Source of the DNA: Rhodanobacter humi
Lineage (GTDB): Bacteria; Pseudomonadota; Gammaproteobacteria; Xanthomonadales; Rhodanobacteraceae
Direction: 5' to 3'
DNA length: 64,000 nt
NCBI RefSeq assembly: GCF_041107455.1
Contig: NZ_JBGBPY010000001.1
Span: forward strand, 1,240,001-1,304,000
Positions 25,089 through 34,109 of this stretch are shown piece after piece; position 1 is the stretch's first letter; each line of letters opens with the position of its first letter. The translations under genes and the position numbers were made by a program. The notes beneath the pieces are model-generated. The model saw only the letters and a list, made by a program, of their open reading frames with translations. It did not search any database and was not told the origin of the DNA.

Positions 25089-28079
25089 TCAGTTGAACTT
25101 GTAATCGAACGACAGGAACATTTCGCGGCCGGTGTATTCATCGGCGGTCTGGTTGGTCGGGACGAACTCGAAGCCACCGGAGTAGTACGGGATCGCCCCC
25201 ATCTTGTCGAAGATGTTGGACACGGTGAAGGTGACCTTGGTCTCCGGGTTGATCTGCCAGCCGACCGAGCCGTTCCAGGTGATCCACGGCGGCACACGGC
25301 CCGTGTACATGGTGTCGTTCACGACTTGGGTGCCGCCGTTGTACGCCACCGTGCAGACGCCGGTGCTGTAGACGGTGCCGTTGGCCGCGGTAGCCGTGCC
25401 CATGCCCGGCTGGATGCCGTTGTCCAGCACGTTGCAGCCACCGTAGTTGTTGGCGCGCACGCTGCCGACACGCACGCCGGAGATCGACGCGTCCCAGTCA
25501 CCCTTGTGCCAGGTGGCCATCCACGTGACCCTGCTCGCCGCGTTGTTGTAACGGGTGTTCAACAGCGGGTCGGAAGCCAGCACGCGCTGCTTGTACGAGA
25601 GGTTGTCGGTATAGACGATGTTGGCGGTGAAGTCGCCGTAATCCTCGCTGCGCCACTTGTAGTCCAGCGAGGCGTCCACGCCGCTCACGTACAGCGAAGC
25701 CTCGTTGATCGGGCCGGAGTGCACCGTATTGATGGTGCCATCCGCATTGCGCTGGACCATGCCGATCACCATCTGGCAATACGCCGAACCCGCACCATGC
25801 GCCGTGTATGGCTCCAGCGTGCTGGTGCCCACGACCTGCAAGCCGGTAAGGCAACCTGCCTCGTCCTGCAACACGGTGGTGTTGCCGAGGTACTGGATGG
25901 AGTTGTCCACACCCATGTGCCAGTAGTCGGCGGATACCGACAAGCCCTCGACGCCCGCCACCTGCCACACGAAACCGTAGGTCCAGGAGTGACCGGTTTC
26001 CGGCAGCAGCAGCTTGTTGCCACCCGTCAGCGACGTGTAGTACTGCGACTGCGGACGCTGGATGTTGCCGTTGCACCATGTGTTGTTGGTGTCGCCTGCC
26101 TTGAGCGCGTTGATGCAGGTCAGGTCATCCCTATAGATGCCCACCGGCACGGTGGAGCCGGTCTGGTACACCGCCTGCATGTCCGGCGCCTTGAAGTTGG
26201 TGCCGTAGCTGCCGCGGATCAGCAGGCTGTCCAAGGGGCGCCATTCGAGACCGGTGCCCCAGGTGCGGGCCACGTCGGCGCGGCTGTGGTCGTTGTACTT
26301 GTCCAGGCGGCCGGAGATGGTCCAGGTCAGCGAATCCAGGACCGGCACGCGGAACTCCGTGCCCAGCGAGTAGCGCTGGCGGTTGCCGCCACCGGTGTTG
26401 TCCGAATAGAACGGATTCACGAACGTCGCCGAATTCGATGCGCGCGCGTCGGGCGAAAGCTGGAAGCCATTGTGCGCGGCTTCCAACACCGCCGCCCAGC
26501 CCACCGACTGGTCCACCCACGGCAACTTGAACAGGTCACCGTTGATGCGGAACTGCGCCTGGTCCAGCCACGACGATGCGCTGTCCTGGCCATTGACCGC
26601 AAACTGACTGTACTGCTGCGGCGTCATCGGGTTCCACCACTGCTGCCAGTTCATGGCGTAGATGGGCGTACCGTCGGCAGTAGAGCCCAATTGCGGGCCG
26701 AGGAAGAAATTGTTCGCGGCCTGCTGATTGAAGGCCGTGTAGTCCTCATGCACGATGTACTTCTGGGTATTGAGGCTCAAATCCCAGTTGAAGTTGCCGT
26801 CGAACACGGTGCCGCGCACGCCGGTGGTGATGTTCCAGTTCTGCTCGCGGTCATGGGTATTCATCGAGGTACCCGTTTCCTGCACGGTGAACTGACGGGC
26901 GGCATTGTTGATGATCTGCCCCGTGGTCTGGTCGTAGAACTTGCCCGTACCTATGCCCCACATCTGGGTGTTGGAAGTGCCCACCGAGTCGTACAGGGCT
27001 GCCGAACCGTAGAGTTGCAGGCCGTTCTTGAAATCGTACTCTCCGGCCACGTAGCCGTTGTTGCTGCGGCTGCCCCCCGTCAGCACCCAGTTCTGGAACA
27101 GTGCGGGCTGCTTGCAGTAGTAGCCGTTGTCGGTCACACCGGTGATCTGGGTGCCATTGGTGCTGACAGTGTGTGCATGGTAGAGCTGCGAGTTGCTGAA
27201 CTTGTCGCAGGTACCGGCGGGCGGCGTGATGTAGTTGCCATTGCCGTCCGTCGCGAAGAGCGCGGGGCTGTCCGGGTAACCGAACATGCGGGCATTCGGA
27301 TTCCAGGCACCATAACCCGCATCGGATTCCGAATCCTGATACGGACGATCCATGCCCCACATCGGCGAGCGGTTGGATTTCTCCACGTTGTAGAGGATGT
27401 GCCAGTTTTCGCCGGACTTGCCGCCGAAGAAATTGATGTCGCCATAGGCGCGGCCACCATGCTGCGCGCCACCGCCGGTCACCTGCAATTCGTCACCCTG
27501 GTAGTTCTTCTTCAGGATCACGTTGACCACGCCTGCCACCGCGTCCGAACCGTAGATCGACGAGGCGCCGGAGGCGAGGATTTCGACACGATCGATCATG
27601 CCGGTGGGGATGTTGCTGGGGTTCTGGAAGTTGCTTTTCGCGTACAACGGCTGCGGGTAATCCACCACGCGGACGCCGTCGATCATCAACAGGCTGAAGC
27701 CAGGACCCAGGCCGCGAAGGTTGAGCGGGCGCGCGTTGACTGCGGTGGCACCCCACGAAGCGGAATCCTGCACCTGCGGGCCCATCTGCGGCAGCGAGTC
27801 CAGGAATTCCCACATGGTGGTGAAGCCCTGCTTCTTGATCTCCGCGCCGGTGATGGTGACCACGGGCGCATCGCCCTCGATCTGCACGCGCGGGATCATC
27901 GAGCCGGTGACCGTCACCGCCTTCAGGTTCACCGCCTTGTTCTGGCTGGGAGCCGGCGTCGGAGCCGACTGATCGCCCGTCGAGGACGCCGTCTGCCCGT
28001 AGGCGACCAGCGGCGACAGCAGGGCAATGGAAAGCGCACTCACGAGTGCGTTGCGACGCAATGCGATGGCATGACGCAT
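25089..28079 (-). CDS. TonB-dependent outer-membrane receptor
   Basis: 996 residues; the ATG at 28079 follows GGGAGGGG and begins a long basic signal peptide ending at AYGQ. A plug domain follows (AVTVTGSMIPR, DGVRVVDYPQ, IEILASGASSIYGSDAVAGVVN), then a large beta-barrel ending in the aromatic strand FLSFDYKFN. It sits between the mannose catabolic operon and the fucosidase, with an operator-like site in its promoter. It therefore probably imports the glycan fragments that the periplasmic GH92, GH125, GH2 and GH29 enzymes degrade. No SusD-like partner is present, as is usual in this group. Confidence 0.93.
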   Translation of the reverse strand: MRHAIALRRNALVSALSIALLSPLVAYGQTASSTGDQSAPTPAPSQNKAVNLKAVTVTGSMIPRVQIEGDAPVVTITGAEIKKQGFTTMWEFLDSLPQMGPQVQDSASWGATAVNARPLNLRGLGPGFSLLMIDGVRVVDYPQPLYAKSNFQNPSNIPTGMIDRVEILASGASSIYGSDAVAGVVNVILKKNYQGDELQVTGGGAQHGGRAYGDINFFGGKSGENWHILYNVEKSNRSPMWGMDRPYQDSESDAGYGAWNPNARMFGYPDSPALFATDGNGNYITPPAGTCDKFSNSQLYHAHTVSTNGTQITGVTDNGYYCKQPALFQNWVLTGGSRSNNGYVAGEYDFKNGLQLYGSAALYDSVGTSNTQMWGIGTGKFYDQTTGQIINNAARQFTVQETGTSMNTHDREQNWNITTGVRGTVFDGNFNWDLSLNTQKYIVHEDYTAFNQQAANNFFLGPQLGSTADGTPIYAMNWQQWWNPMTPQQYSQFAVNGQDSASSWLDQAQFRINGDLFKLPWVDQSVGWAAVLEAAHNGFQLSPDARASNSATFVNPFYSDNTGGGNRQRYSLGTEFRVPVLDSLTWTISGRLDKYNDHSRADVARTWGTGLEWRPLDSLLIRGSYGTNFKAPDMQAVYQTGSTVPVGIYRDDLTCINALKAGDTNNTWCNGNIQRPQSQYYTSLTGGNKLLLPETGHSWTYGFVWQVAGVEGLSVSADYWHMGVDNSIQYLGNTTVLQDEAGCLTGLQVVGTSTLEPYTAHGAGSAYCQMVIGMVQRNADGTINTVHSGPINEASLYVSGVDASLDYKWRSEDYGDFTANIVYTDNLSYKQRVLASDPLLNTRYNNAASRVTWMATWHKGDWDASISGVRVGSVRANNYGGCNVLDNGIQPGMGTATAANGTVYSTGVCTVAYNGGTQVVNDTMYTGRVPPWITWNGSVGWQINPETKVTFTVSNIFDKMGAIPYYSGGFEFVPTNQTADEYTGREMFLSFDYKFN

Positions 28080-28432
28080 GGAAACCCCTCCCTCAAACAT
28101 GTTTGTAGTTAGTGACCGTTGCCGCGTGGCTGGCGAGACACCCCTGAATCCCCAGCCCTTTGTCGATTCGGCTTCGCTGCCTCGATCGATTGGATCGTGT
28201 CAATAAACGATGAAACCTCAGCGAGTCACGACTTGCACAGACCCGCAAACCACTCGTAATTCCCTGCGAATACTGCACAGGCAGGCGTTACGTAAAGTTT
28301 AGATCGATTTATATATGAAACTATCACTCGCCCATGAACGTTGCAAGCGGCATTGCAATATGGCGGTCACTTCCATCGGGCAGGCTGCCGGCGGATGGCT
28401 CCGCGGCATCGCCATCCGCCGTCCACTGCGGC
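28080..28432 (-). promoter_or_regulatory. Promoter region of the TonB receptor gene
   Basis: No gene. AT-rich for this genome, with operator-like sequences at 28190-28203 and a weaker TTTAGATCGATTTA at 28298-28311. The right part also holds the 3' flank of the fucosidase gene, with no clear terminator. Confidence 0.55.
28190..28203. promoter_or_regulatory. LacI-type operator, TonB receptor
   Basis: TTGGATCGTGTCAA, 12 of 14 bases shared with the site at 20155, about 110 bases upstream of the receptor ATG. Confidence 0.55.
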
Positions 28433-29803
28433 TCAGTTGCTCTCGATCGGCTTTACTTCGTCGTGGAACAGGCGCACCGGCCCGTCCAGGGTGAGCGCCA
28501 GCACGGTGACCTCGGGGTCCAGCGTGGCGGGCGGCACGGCGATGTAGAGCAGGCCCGGCACCTTGCTCCAGTACGGCTTGCCCACCACCTGGGTATCGAG
28601 CGTGGTGCCGTTGCCGACCACACGTGCGTGCAGCACCCGGTTCATCAGGCCCTTCACCAGCACCGGCCCGTTCGGACGTCCATCCACGAACAGGTACAGC
28701 GTGCTGCCGTCCTTGGACAGCGTGCTGGAACCGGCGTAGTAGTCCTTGGGGATACCGGCCTGGCTGCCGTAGATCGCCTCCGCGTGCTTGTGCGTCCAGC
28801 GGCCGATCTGTTTCAGCGTGTCGACCTCCTGCTGCGGGATCGTGCCGTCGGCGCGCGGGCCGATGTCGAGCAGCAGGTTGCCGCCCATGCCGACGGTGTC
28901 GGCGAGGATGCGGATCAGCTGGTTCGCGCTCTTGAAGTGCTGGTCGTTCGGCTGCCAGCCCCAGGAGTTGTTCATGGTCAGGCACAGCTCCCAGTATTTC
29001 TGGGGCGGCGGCGTGATCGGCACGCCCTGCTCCGGCGTGGCGTAGTCGCCGTAGCCGGCGAGGCGCGAGTTGATTATGGCCATGGGGTTGCGCGCCAGCA
29101 GCATCTCGCGATCCTGCTTCGCGTGCCACTCCTCGGCGCTGTGCTCCCAGTCGCCGTCGAACCAGTAGAGATCCGGGTTGTAGCGCCGCGACAAGTCCTT
29201 CAACTGGCCTTGGTAGTACGTCACGAAGCGATCCCAGCGAGCGGGGTCGGCCTTGGCGTCGTAGCGCGACTCGGTCTTGGTGAAGCCGGGGTAGTCCTTG
29301 TACGACCAGTCGATCAGCGAGAAGTACAGGCCCACCTTGATGCCGTCCTTGCGCAGCGCCTGCACGAACGGCCCGACCAGGTCGCGCTTCGCCGGCGTGT
29401 CCTTCACCACGTTGAGGCCTTGCGCGGTATCCCACAGCGCCACGCCATCGTGGTGCTTCGCGGTGAGCACCGCGTAGCGCGCGCCGCTTTCGCGGATCAG
29501 GTCGGCCCAGGCCTGCGGGTGGTAGTCCGCCGCGGTGAAGCCCTTGAGCTGCTGCATGTAGTGGTCGTGGCTGACGTAGCCGTCGAAGAACGACCACGAC
29601 TCGTCGATGCCGTCCACCGCGTAGATGCCCCAGTGGATGAAGATGCCGAACTTCGCGTCGGCGAACCATTGCATGCGCTGCGCTTCGTTGGGCGCGGTTT
29701 CCGTGGCTGCCGCTGCCGCCGCGGCAGCCGGCGCCGCCGCGTGCGCAGCGAGGCTGACGAGTGCGCACGCAAGTAGCAGACCGAATCGTTTCATGTGAAT
29801 CAC
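28433..29803 (-). CDS. Alpha-L-fucosidase (GH29), exported
   Basis: 456 residues from a GTG at 29803 with GGGAG eight bases before it; an ATG three codons in (29794) is the alternative. A signal peptide ends near AAHAA. GH29 features are KFGIFIHWGIYAV near residue 50, AKHHDGVALWDT, and YWFDGDW near 230, which contains the catalytic nucleophile Asp. It removes alpha-linked fucose from glycans in the periplasm. No fucose catabolic genes are in the window, so released fucose may be handled elsewhere. Confidence 0.9.
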   Translation of the reverse strand: MIHMKRFGLLLACALVSLAAHAAAPAAAAAAAATETAPNEAQRMQWFADAKFGIFIHWGIYAVDGIDESWSFFDGYVSHDHYMQQLKGFTAADYHPQAWADLIRESGARYAVLTAKHHDGVALWDTAQGLNVVKDTPAKRDLVGPFVQALRKDGIKVGLYFSLIDWSYKDYPGFTKTESRYDAKADPARWDRFVTYYQGQLKDLSRRYNPDLYWFDGDWEHSAEEWHAKQDREMLLARNPMAIINSRLAGYGDYATPEQGVPITPPPQKYWELCLTMNNSWGWQPNDQHFKSANQLIRILADTVGMGGNLLLDIGPRADGTIPQQEVDTLKQIGRWTHKHAEAIYGSQAGIPKDYYAGSSTLSKDGSTLYLFVDGRPNGPVLVKGLMNRVLHARVVGNGTTLDTQVVGKPYWSKVPGLLYIAVPPATLDPEVTVLALTLDGPVRLFHDEVKPIESN

Positions 29804-29847
29804 CAGCTCATCTCCCGCACGTCGTTCACGCGAAAACGCCCTGCTGC

Positions 29848-29861
29848 ATGGAATATTCCAC
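29848..29861. promoter_or_regulatory. LacI-type operator, fucosidase
   Basis: ATGGAATATTCCAC contains the perfect palindrome TGGAATATTCCA and keeps the TGGA...TTCCA half-sites and spacing of the site at 20155. It lies 45 bases upstream of the fucosidase start. Confidence 0.45.
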
Positions 29862-29870
29862 GGTTGCCTT

Positions 29871-29990
29871 TCTCCCCTCTCCCTCCGGGAGAGGGGGCGG
29901 GGGAGAGGGTTCGGTCTTGCCGCAGCCCTTCGATCCGCCCGAACCCTCTCCCGCCTGTCGGCACCCTCTCCCGGAGGGAGAGGGGCTCAC
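29871..29990. repeat. CCCTCTCCC/GGGAGAGGG palindrome pair
   Basis: Two palindromic units between the GH29 and GH92 genes, of the same family as those near 8270-8310 and 13622-13644. Confidence 0.65.
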
Positions 29991-30052
29991 CCATCGGCAT
30001 TTGCGCGAATTCGAGTCGCCTGGTTTCGTTGCTCAACCGAGAATGCACGTTC

Positions 30053-32500
30053 TCAAGCCTTGTCCGCGGCAGTAGCAGCGTGGCCGAACGAAGGCGGCCT
30101 ATCCTCCGGCGCGGCGCCGAACTTCTTGTTCGGCGTGGCGCCCATCTCGAACGCCAGCGTGCCGCCGGCGGCGAGTTCGGCGTGGCTGATCCAGCTCTTC
30201 GTCCACGGTTTGCCGTTCCAGGTCACCGACTGGATGTAGGCCTTGCCCGGACCGTTGCCCTTCGCCTCGACGACGAGCTTCCGGCCCTGGCCCACATCCA
30301 CCTCGGCGCGATCCAGCAGCGGACTGCCGAACACGTAGTTCGTGCTCACCGGATCGACCGCGTACAGGCCCAGCGCGCTCAGGATGTACCACGCGCTCAT
30401 CTGGCCGCAGTCCTCGTTGCCGGCGAGGCCGTCCGGCGCCGGCGGATACATGGTTTCCAGCAGCATGCGCACGCGCGACTGCGTCTTCCAGTGCGCGCCG
30501 GTGTAGGCATAGAGGTAGGCCACATGATGGCTGGGCTCGTTGCCGTGCGCGTACTGGCCGATCATGCCGGCGATGTCCGGCGGCGCGTCGGCGGGCAGTG
30601 CGGAGCTGGTGGTGAACAGTTCGTCCAGCTTGCGCTCGAACGCGACCACGCCGCCGAACATCGGCATGTAGCCGTACAGGTCGTGCTGGTTGAGGAAGGT
30701 GGCCTCCCACGGGTTCGACTCGGTGAAGTCGCGCCACTTGTCCCAATGCCCCATCTCGCGCGGGTCGAACGGCTCGATCCACTTGCCGCTGCTGTCGCGC
30801 GGGCGCATGAAGGCGAGCTTCTCGTCGAACACGTGGCGGTAGTTGCGCGAGCGCGAGCGCAGTTTCTCCGCGTCGTCCTTCGCGCCGAGGCGCTCAGCCA
30901 TGTCCGCCAGCGCCCAATCGTCGTAGGCGTATTCCAGCGTCTTGCTCACCGCCTCCCATTCCTTGTCGGCCGGGATGAAGCCCAGCTTGCGGTACCACGG
31001 CAGGCCGCGGTAATCGTCGTCGAAGGCACGCTTGCGGAAGATCGGCCACGCCTTCGCGTAGTCGACGCCGGCGAAGCCCTTGGCCTGCGCCTCGGCGATC
31101 ACCACGGCGGAGTGGTAGCCGATCATGGTGCCGGTCTCCACGCCCTGCAGCGGCCACACCGGCGGGCCCTCGGGGCTCTCCGCCGCCATGCGCACCAGGC
31201 CATTGACGATGTCCGGCACCTTGTCGGGCTGGACCAGCGTGTACAGCGGGTGCAGTGCGCGGTAGGTATCCCACAGCGAATAGGTGCTGTAGTTGTGCTG
31301 GCCTTGCGGCAACTGGTGCACGGCGAGGTCCATGCCGCGGTAACGGCCATCCACGTCGCCGAACAGGGTGGGCGCCAGCATGGTGTGGTACAGCGCGCTG
31401 TAGAACGTGCGCTTCACCGGCGCCGACGGCGTGTCGATGCGGATGCGCGACAGCTCGCTTTCCCAGCTGTCCGCCGCGGCCTGCCGCACGCGCTCGAAGT
31501 CCCAGGCGGGCAGGTCGGATTCCAGGTTGCGCAGCGCGCCGGCCACGTCCACGCCGGAGATGCCCACCTTCACCAGCAGCGGCGCCTTCGCCGCGTCGTC
31601 CAGGTGCAGGGCGGCCTTGAGATGCGTGCCCTTCGCCTCGGCCGTGCCGCTGGGCAGCGGCTGGTTCTCGTTGTACAGCGTGGCCTGCGTGAATGGCCGC
31701 GACAACTTCATCGCGAAATAGATGTGCCGCCCGTTCGCCCACTGGTGCACGCGGCGGCCGCCGACCAGGGTGTCCTTGCCGACCAGTTTCAGCGAGGCGT
31801 CCGACACCTTGCACGGCACCTTGGGATCGTCGTGGAAGCCGTGCGCGAGGTCGACCAGCAGGTGCGCCTTGCCGCCCTTGGCGAAGGTGTAGCGGTGCAG
31901 GCCCGCGCGCAACGTGGCGGTCAGCTCGGCGAGGATGTCGTGGTCGGTGAGGCGCACGCGGTAATAACCGGGCACGCCCTGCTCGGAGGCCTTGTCGTAG
32001 CGCGAGCGATAGCCCTTGCCCGGATGCGCCACCATGTCCGTCGTCAGGTGCGGCCCGTGCGCCGCGCCATCGAACTTCGAGTAGTAGTTGTGTTCCGGCA
32101 AGCCGCGTGCGCCCGGATCGAGCAGCACCTCGCCCTGCGCGGGCATCACCAGCACGTCGAGCATGTCGCTCGCGCCGGTGCCGGAGAGATGGGTGTGCGA
32201 GAAGCCCATGATCGAGCCGTCGGCCTGGTGGTAGCCCGAGCAGGCGTCCCAGCCGAAGTCGTTGGTGTCGGGCGACAGCTGCACCATGCCCCACGGCATC
32301 GACGCTCCGGGATAGGTGTGGCCGTGGCCGCCGGTGCCCACGAACACGTCGACGAACCGCGACACGCCGTTCTTCGCCATGCCGGTCAGCGCCGCCGCGC
32401 TGCCTTGCCCGCGCGGCGCGGCGAGCGTGCCGCGCGGATCGAGGCCACCAAGCAGCGTCAGCGCTGCCGCGCCTTGCAGGAATTGTCTGCGGGTCACCAT
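30053..32500 (-). CDS. GH92 alpha-mannosidase, Tat-type export
   Basis: 815 residues. The N-terminus VTRRQFLQGAAALTLLGG is a twin-arginine signal, unlike the Sec signal on the other GH92 here. Family motifs are GTGGHGHTYPGA, GFSHTHLSGTGASD, GNEPSHH and GNEDCGQMSAWY. It shares overall architecture with the first GH92 but only moderate identity by eye, so linkage preference may differ. It follows the GH2-GH3-GH125 operon on the same strand, separated from it by a REP pair. Confidence 0.92.
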   Translation of the reverse strand: MVTRRQFLQGAAALTLLGGLDPRGTLAAPRGQGSAAALTGMAKNGVSRFVDVFVGTGGHGHTYPGASMPWGMVQLSPDTNDFGWDACSGYHQADGSIMGFSHTHLSGTGASDMLDVLVMPAQGEVLLDPGARGLPEHNYYSKFDGAAHGPHLTTDMVAHPGKGYRSRYDKASEQGVPGYYRVRLTDHDILAELTATLRAGLHRYTFAKGGKAHLLVDLAHGFHDDPKVPCKVSDASLKLVGKDTLVGGRRVHQWANGRHIYFAMKLSRPFTQATLYNENQPLPSGTAEAKGTHLKAALHLDDAAKAPLLVKVGISGVDVAGALRNLESDLPAWDFERVRQAAADSWESELSRIRIDTPSAPVKRTFYSALYHTMLAPTLFGDVDGRYRGMDLAVHQLPQGQHNYSTYSLWDTYRALHPLYTLVQPDKVPDIVNGLVRMAAESPEGPPVWPLQGVETGTMIGYHSAVVIAEAQAKGFAGVDYAKAWPIFRKRAFDDDYRGLPWYRKLGFIPADKEWEAVSKTLEYAYDDWALADMAERLGAKDDAEKLRSRSRNYRHVFDEKLAFMRPRDSSGKWIEPFDPREMGHWDKWRDFTESNPWEATFLNQHDLYGYMPMFGGVVAFERKLDELFTTSSALPADAPPDIAGMIGQYAHGNEPSHHVAYLYAYTGAHWKTQSRVRMLLETMYPPAPDGLAGNEDCGQMSAWYILSALGLYAVDPVSTNYVFGSPLLDRAEVDVGQGRKLVVEAKGNGPGKAYIQSVTWNGKPWTKSWISHAELAAGGTLAFEMGATPNKKFGAAPEDRPPSFGHAATAADKA

Positions 32501-32550
32501 GTCGGATTCTCCTGTGGATGGGATCGTCGAAGCCTCGAATGAAACCGGGC

Positions 32551-32629
32551 GTCATTCCCTCGAAAGCGGGAATCCACCCGGCCGTGGGAGCCAGGGCGGA
32601 AATGGATTCCCGCTTTCGCGGGAATGACG
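32551..32629. repeat. REP pair (GGATTCCCGC...GCGGGAATGACG)
   Basis: Two inverted units, GTCATTCCCTCGAAAGCGGG and GGATTCCCGCTTTCGCGGGA, of a REP family widespread in proteobacteria. They lie between GH125 and GH92 and may stabilise or attenuate the operon transcript. A related pair is at 53141-53220. Confidence 0.8.
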
Positions 32630-32657
32630 CACGGGAAAGCGGTTGTTGGACTCGTTT

Positions 32658-34109
32658 TCATGGCTGATGCAGCACAGCCGGTCGTCGCGCGGCAAGCTGG
32701 ACGATCAGCTCGCCGAACAGGCTGTTGGCCCAGGCGAACCAGGGCCGCGTGAAATGGGCGGGATCGTCCTGGTCGAACGCCTCGTGCATGAAACCGGTGC
32801 CGGCGTGCGTGGTCTTCAGCCAGTGCAGGCACTGGCGGATCTCGCCGGCGTCGTCGCTGGTGAGCGCACGCACCATCAGCGACATCGGCCAGATCATGCG
32901 CAGGCCCTCGTGCGGCCCACCGATGCCTTCCGCCGCCTTGCCGCGGAAGAAATACGGATTGCGGCCGCCCCATGCCCGCGCGCGGGTGCGCTGGTAGCGT
33001 GCGTCGTCGCGCGCGCAGAAGCCGAGGTACGGCAGCGACAACAGGCTGGGCACGTTGGCGTCGTCCATGAACAACTGGTTGCCGTAGCCGTCCACTTCGT
33101 AGGCCCAGAAATCCTCACCGCCCTCGTGCATCACGGCGTGCTGTTCCAGCGCCGTCTGCACTTCGCTCGCCAGCGCCTCGCAGTCGACGGCGAACGCGGC
33201 GTCGCCGTGCAGCGCGCGCGACATCTCCGCGAGCTGGCGCAGCGAGACCACGGCGTAGGCGTTCGCCGGCACGAACAACGGATAGATGCAGGCATCGTCC
33301 GAAGGCCGGAACATCGACCAGATCAGCCCCACCGGCTTCGCCGGATTGCCGTAGCCGCCCAGCGGCACGGTGTCGGTGGGCACCGCCGACGCGCGCTGGA
33401 AGTGGTACGGCCCCGGCCCATGCTTGCGCTGCTGCGCGCGGAACGTCGCCAGCACCAGGTGCATCGCGCCACGCCAGTCGTCGTCGAACGGCGCGCGGTC
33501 GCCGGTGGCCTTCCAGTAGCCGTGGGCGATGCGTATCGGCCAGCACAGCGAATCGATCTCCCACTTGCGCTCGGCCACGCCGGGTTTCATGTCGGTGAGG
33601 TCGTGCTGCGCCCACTCCAACGTGGTCTTGCCTCGCGGATCGGGCAGGAAGGCGTTCGCGTACGGATCGATAGCGATGCACAGCGCCTGGCGGCGGATCA
33701 GGCCGCGGTACAGCCGGCGCAGGGACTCGTCCTTCGCGGCCAGCGGCAGGTAGGGCCACACCTGCGCCGAGGAATCGCGCAGCCACATCGCGTCGATGTC
33801 GCCGGTGATGACGAAGGTATCCGGCTTGCCGTGCAGCGTGTCCATCTGCACCGTGGTGTCCAGCGTGTTCGGATAGCAGTTGCCGAACATCCAGGCCAGC
33901 TCGGGATCGCCGATCTTCGCCTGCACGCGGGCGATCTCCGCCTCCACTGCCGCGCTGCTGAACTTGCGCTTCGCCACGGGTGGACGATGGCAGGTGAAGC
34001 GCGCGGCTGGCGCCGTTGCCGCCAGCGCAAGGCCCGGCATCGCCAGCGCCGCCGCGCTGCCGCCAATCAGCTTGAGCAGGTCGCGACGGGTAAGCGTGTC
34101 GAATGTCAT
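32658..34109 (-). CDS. Exo-alpha-1,6-mannosidase (GH125), Tat-type export
   Basis: 483 residues. A twin-arginine signal (LTRRDLLKLIGGSAAA) leads into an (alpha/alpha)6 barrel. GH125 hallmarks include MFGNCYPNTLDTTV, DIDAMWLRDSSAQVWPYLPL, GMIWSMFRPSDD-like and GGPHEGLRMIWPMSL segments that form the mannose pocket. The family removes alpha-1,6-linked mannose, as in N-glycan cores and fungal mannans. Its ATG overlaps the GH3 stop as ATGA. Confidence 0.92.
   Translation of the reverse strand: MTFDTLTRRDLLKLIGGSAAALAMPGLALAATAPAARFTCHRPPVAKRKFSSAAVEAEIARVQAKIGDPELAWMFGNCYPNTLDTTVQMDTLHGKPDTFVITGDIDAMWLRDSSAQVWPYLPLAAKDESLRRLYRGLIRRQALCIAIDPYANAFLPDPRGKTTLEWAQHDLTDMKPGVAERKWEIDSLCWPIRIAHGYWKATGDRAPFDDDWRGAMHLVLATFRAQQRKHGPGPYHFQRASAVPTDTVPLGGYGNPAKPVGLIWSMFRPSDDACIYPLFVPANAYAVVSLRQLAEMSRALHGDAAFAVDCEALASEVQTALEQHAVMHEGGEDFWAYEVDGYGNQLFMDDANVPSLLSLPYLGFCARDDARYQRTRARAWGGRNPYFFRGKAAEGIGGPHEGLRMIWPMSLMVRALTSDDAGEIRQCLHWLKTTHAGTGFMHEAFDQDDPAHFTRPWFAWANSLFGELIVQLAARRPAVLHQP

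Noticed and set aside
32513-32526. GGGATCGTCGAA upstream of the second GH92 as a further LacI operator
   Set aside because: It keeps only the left half and lacks the TTCCAA half; too weak to list beside the other sites.
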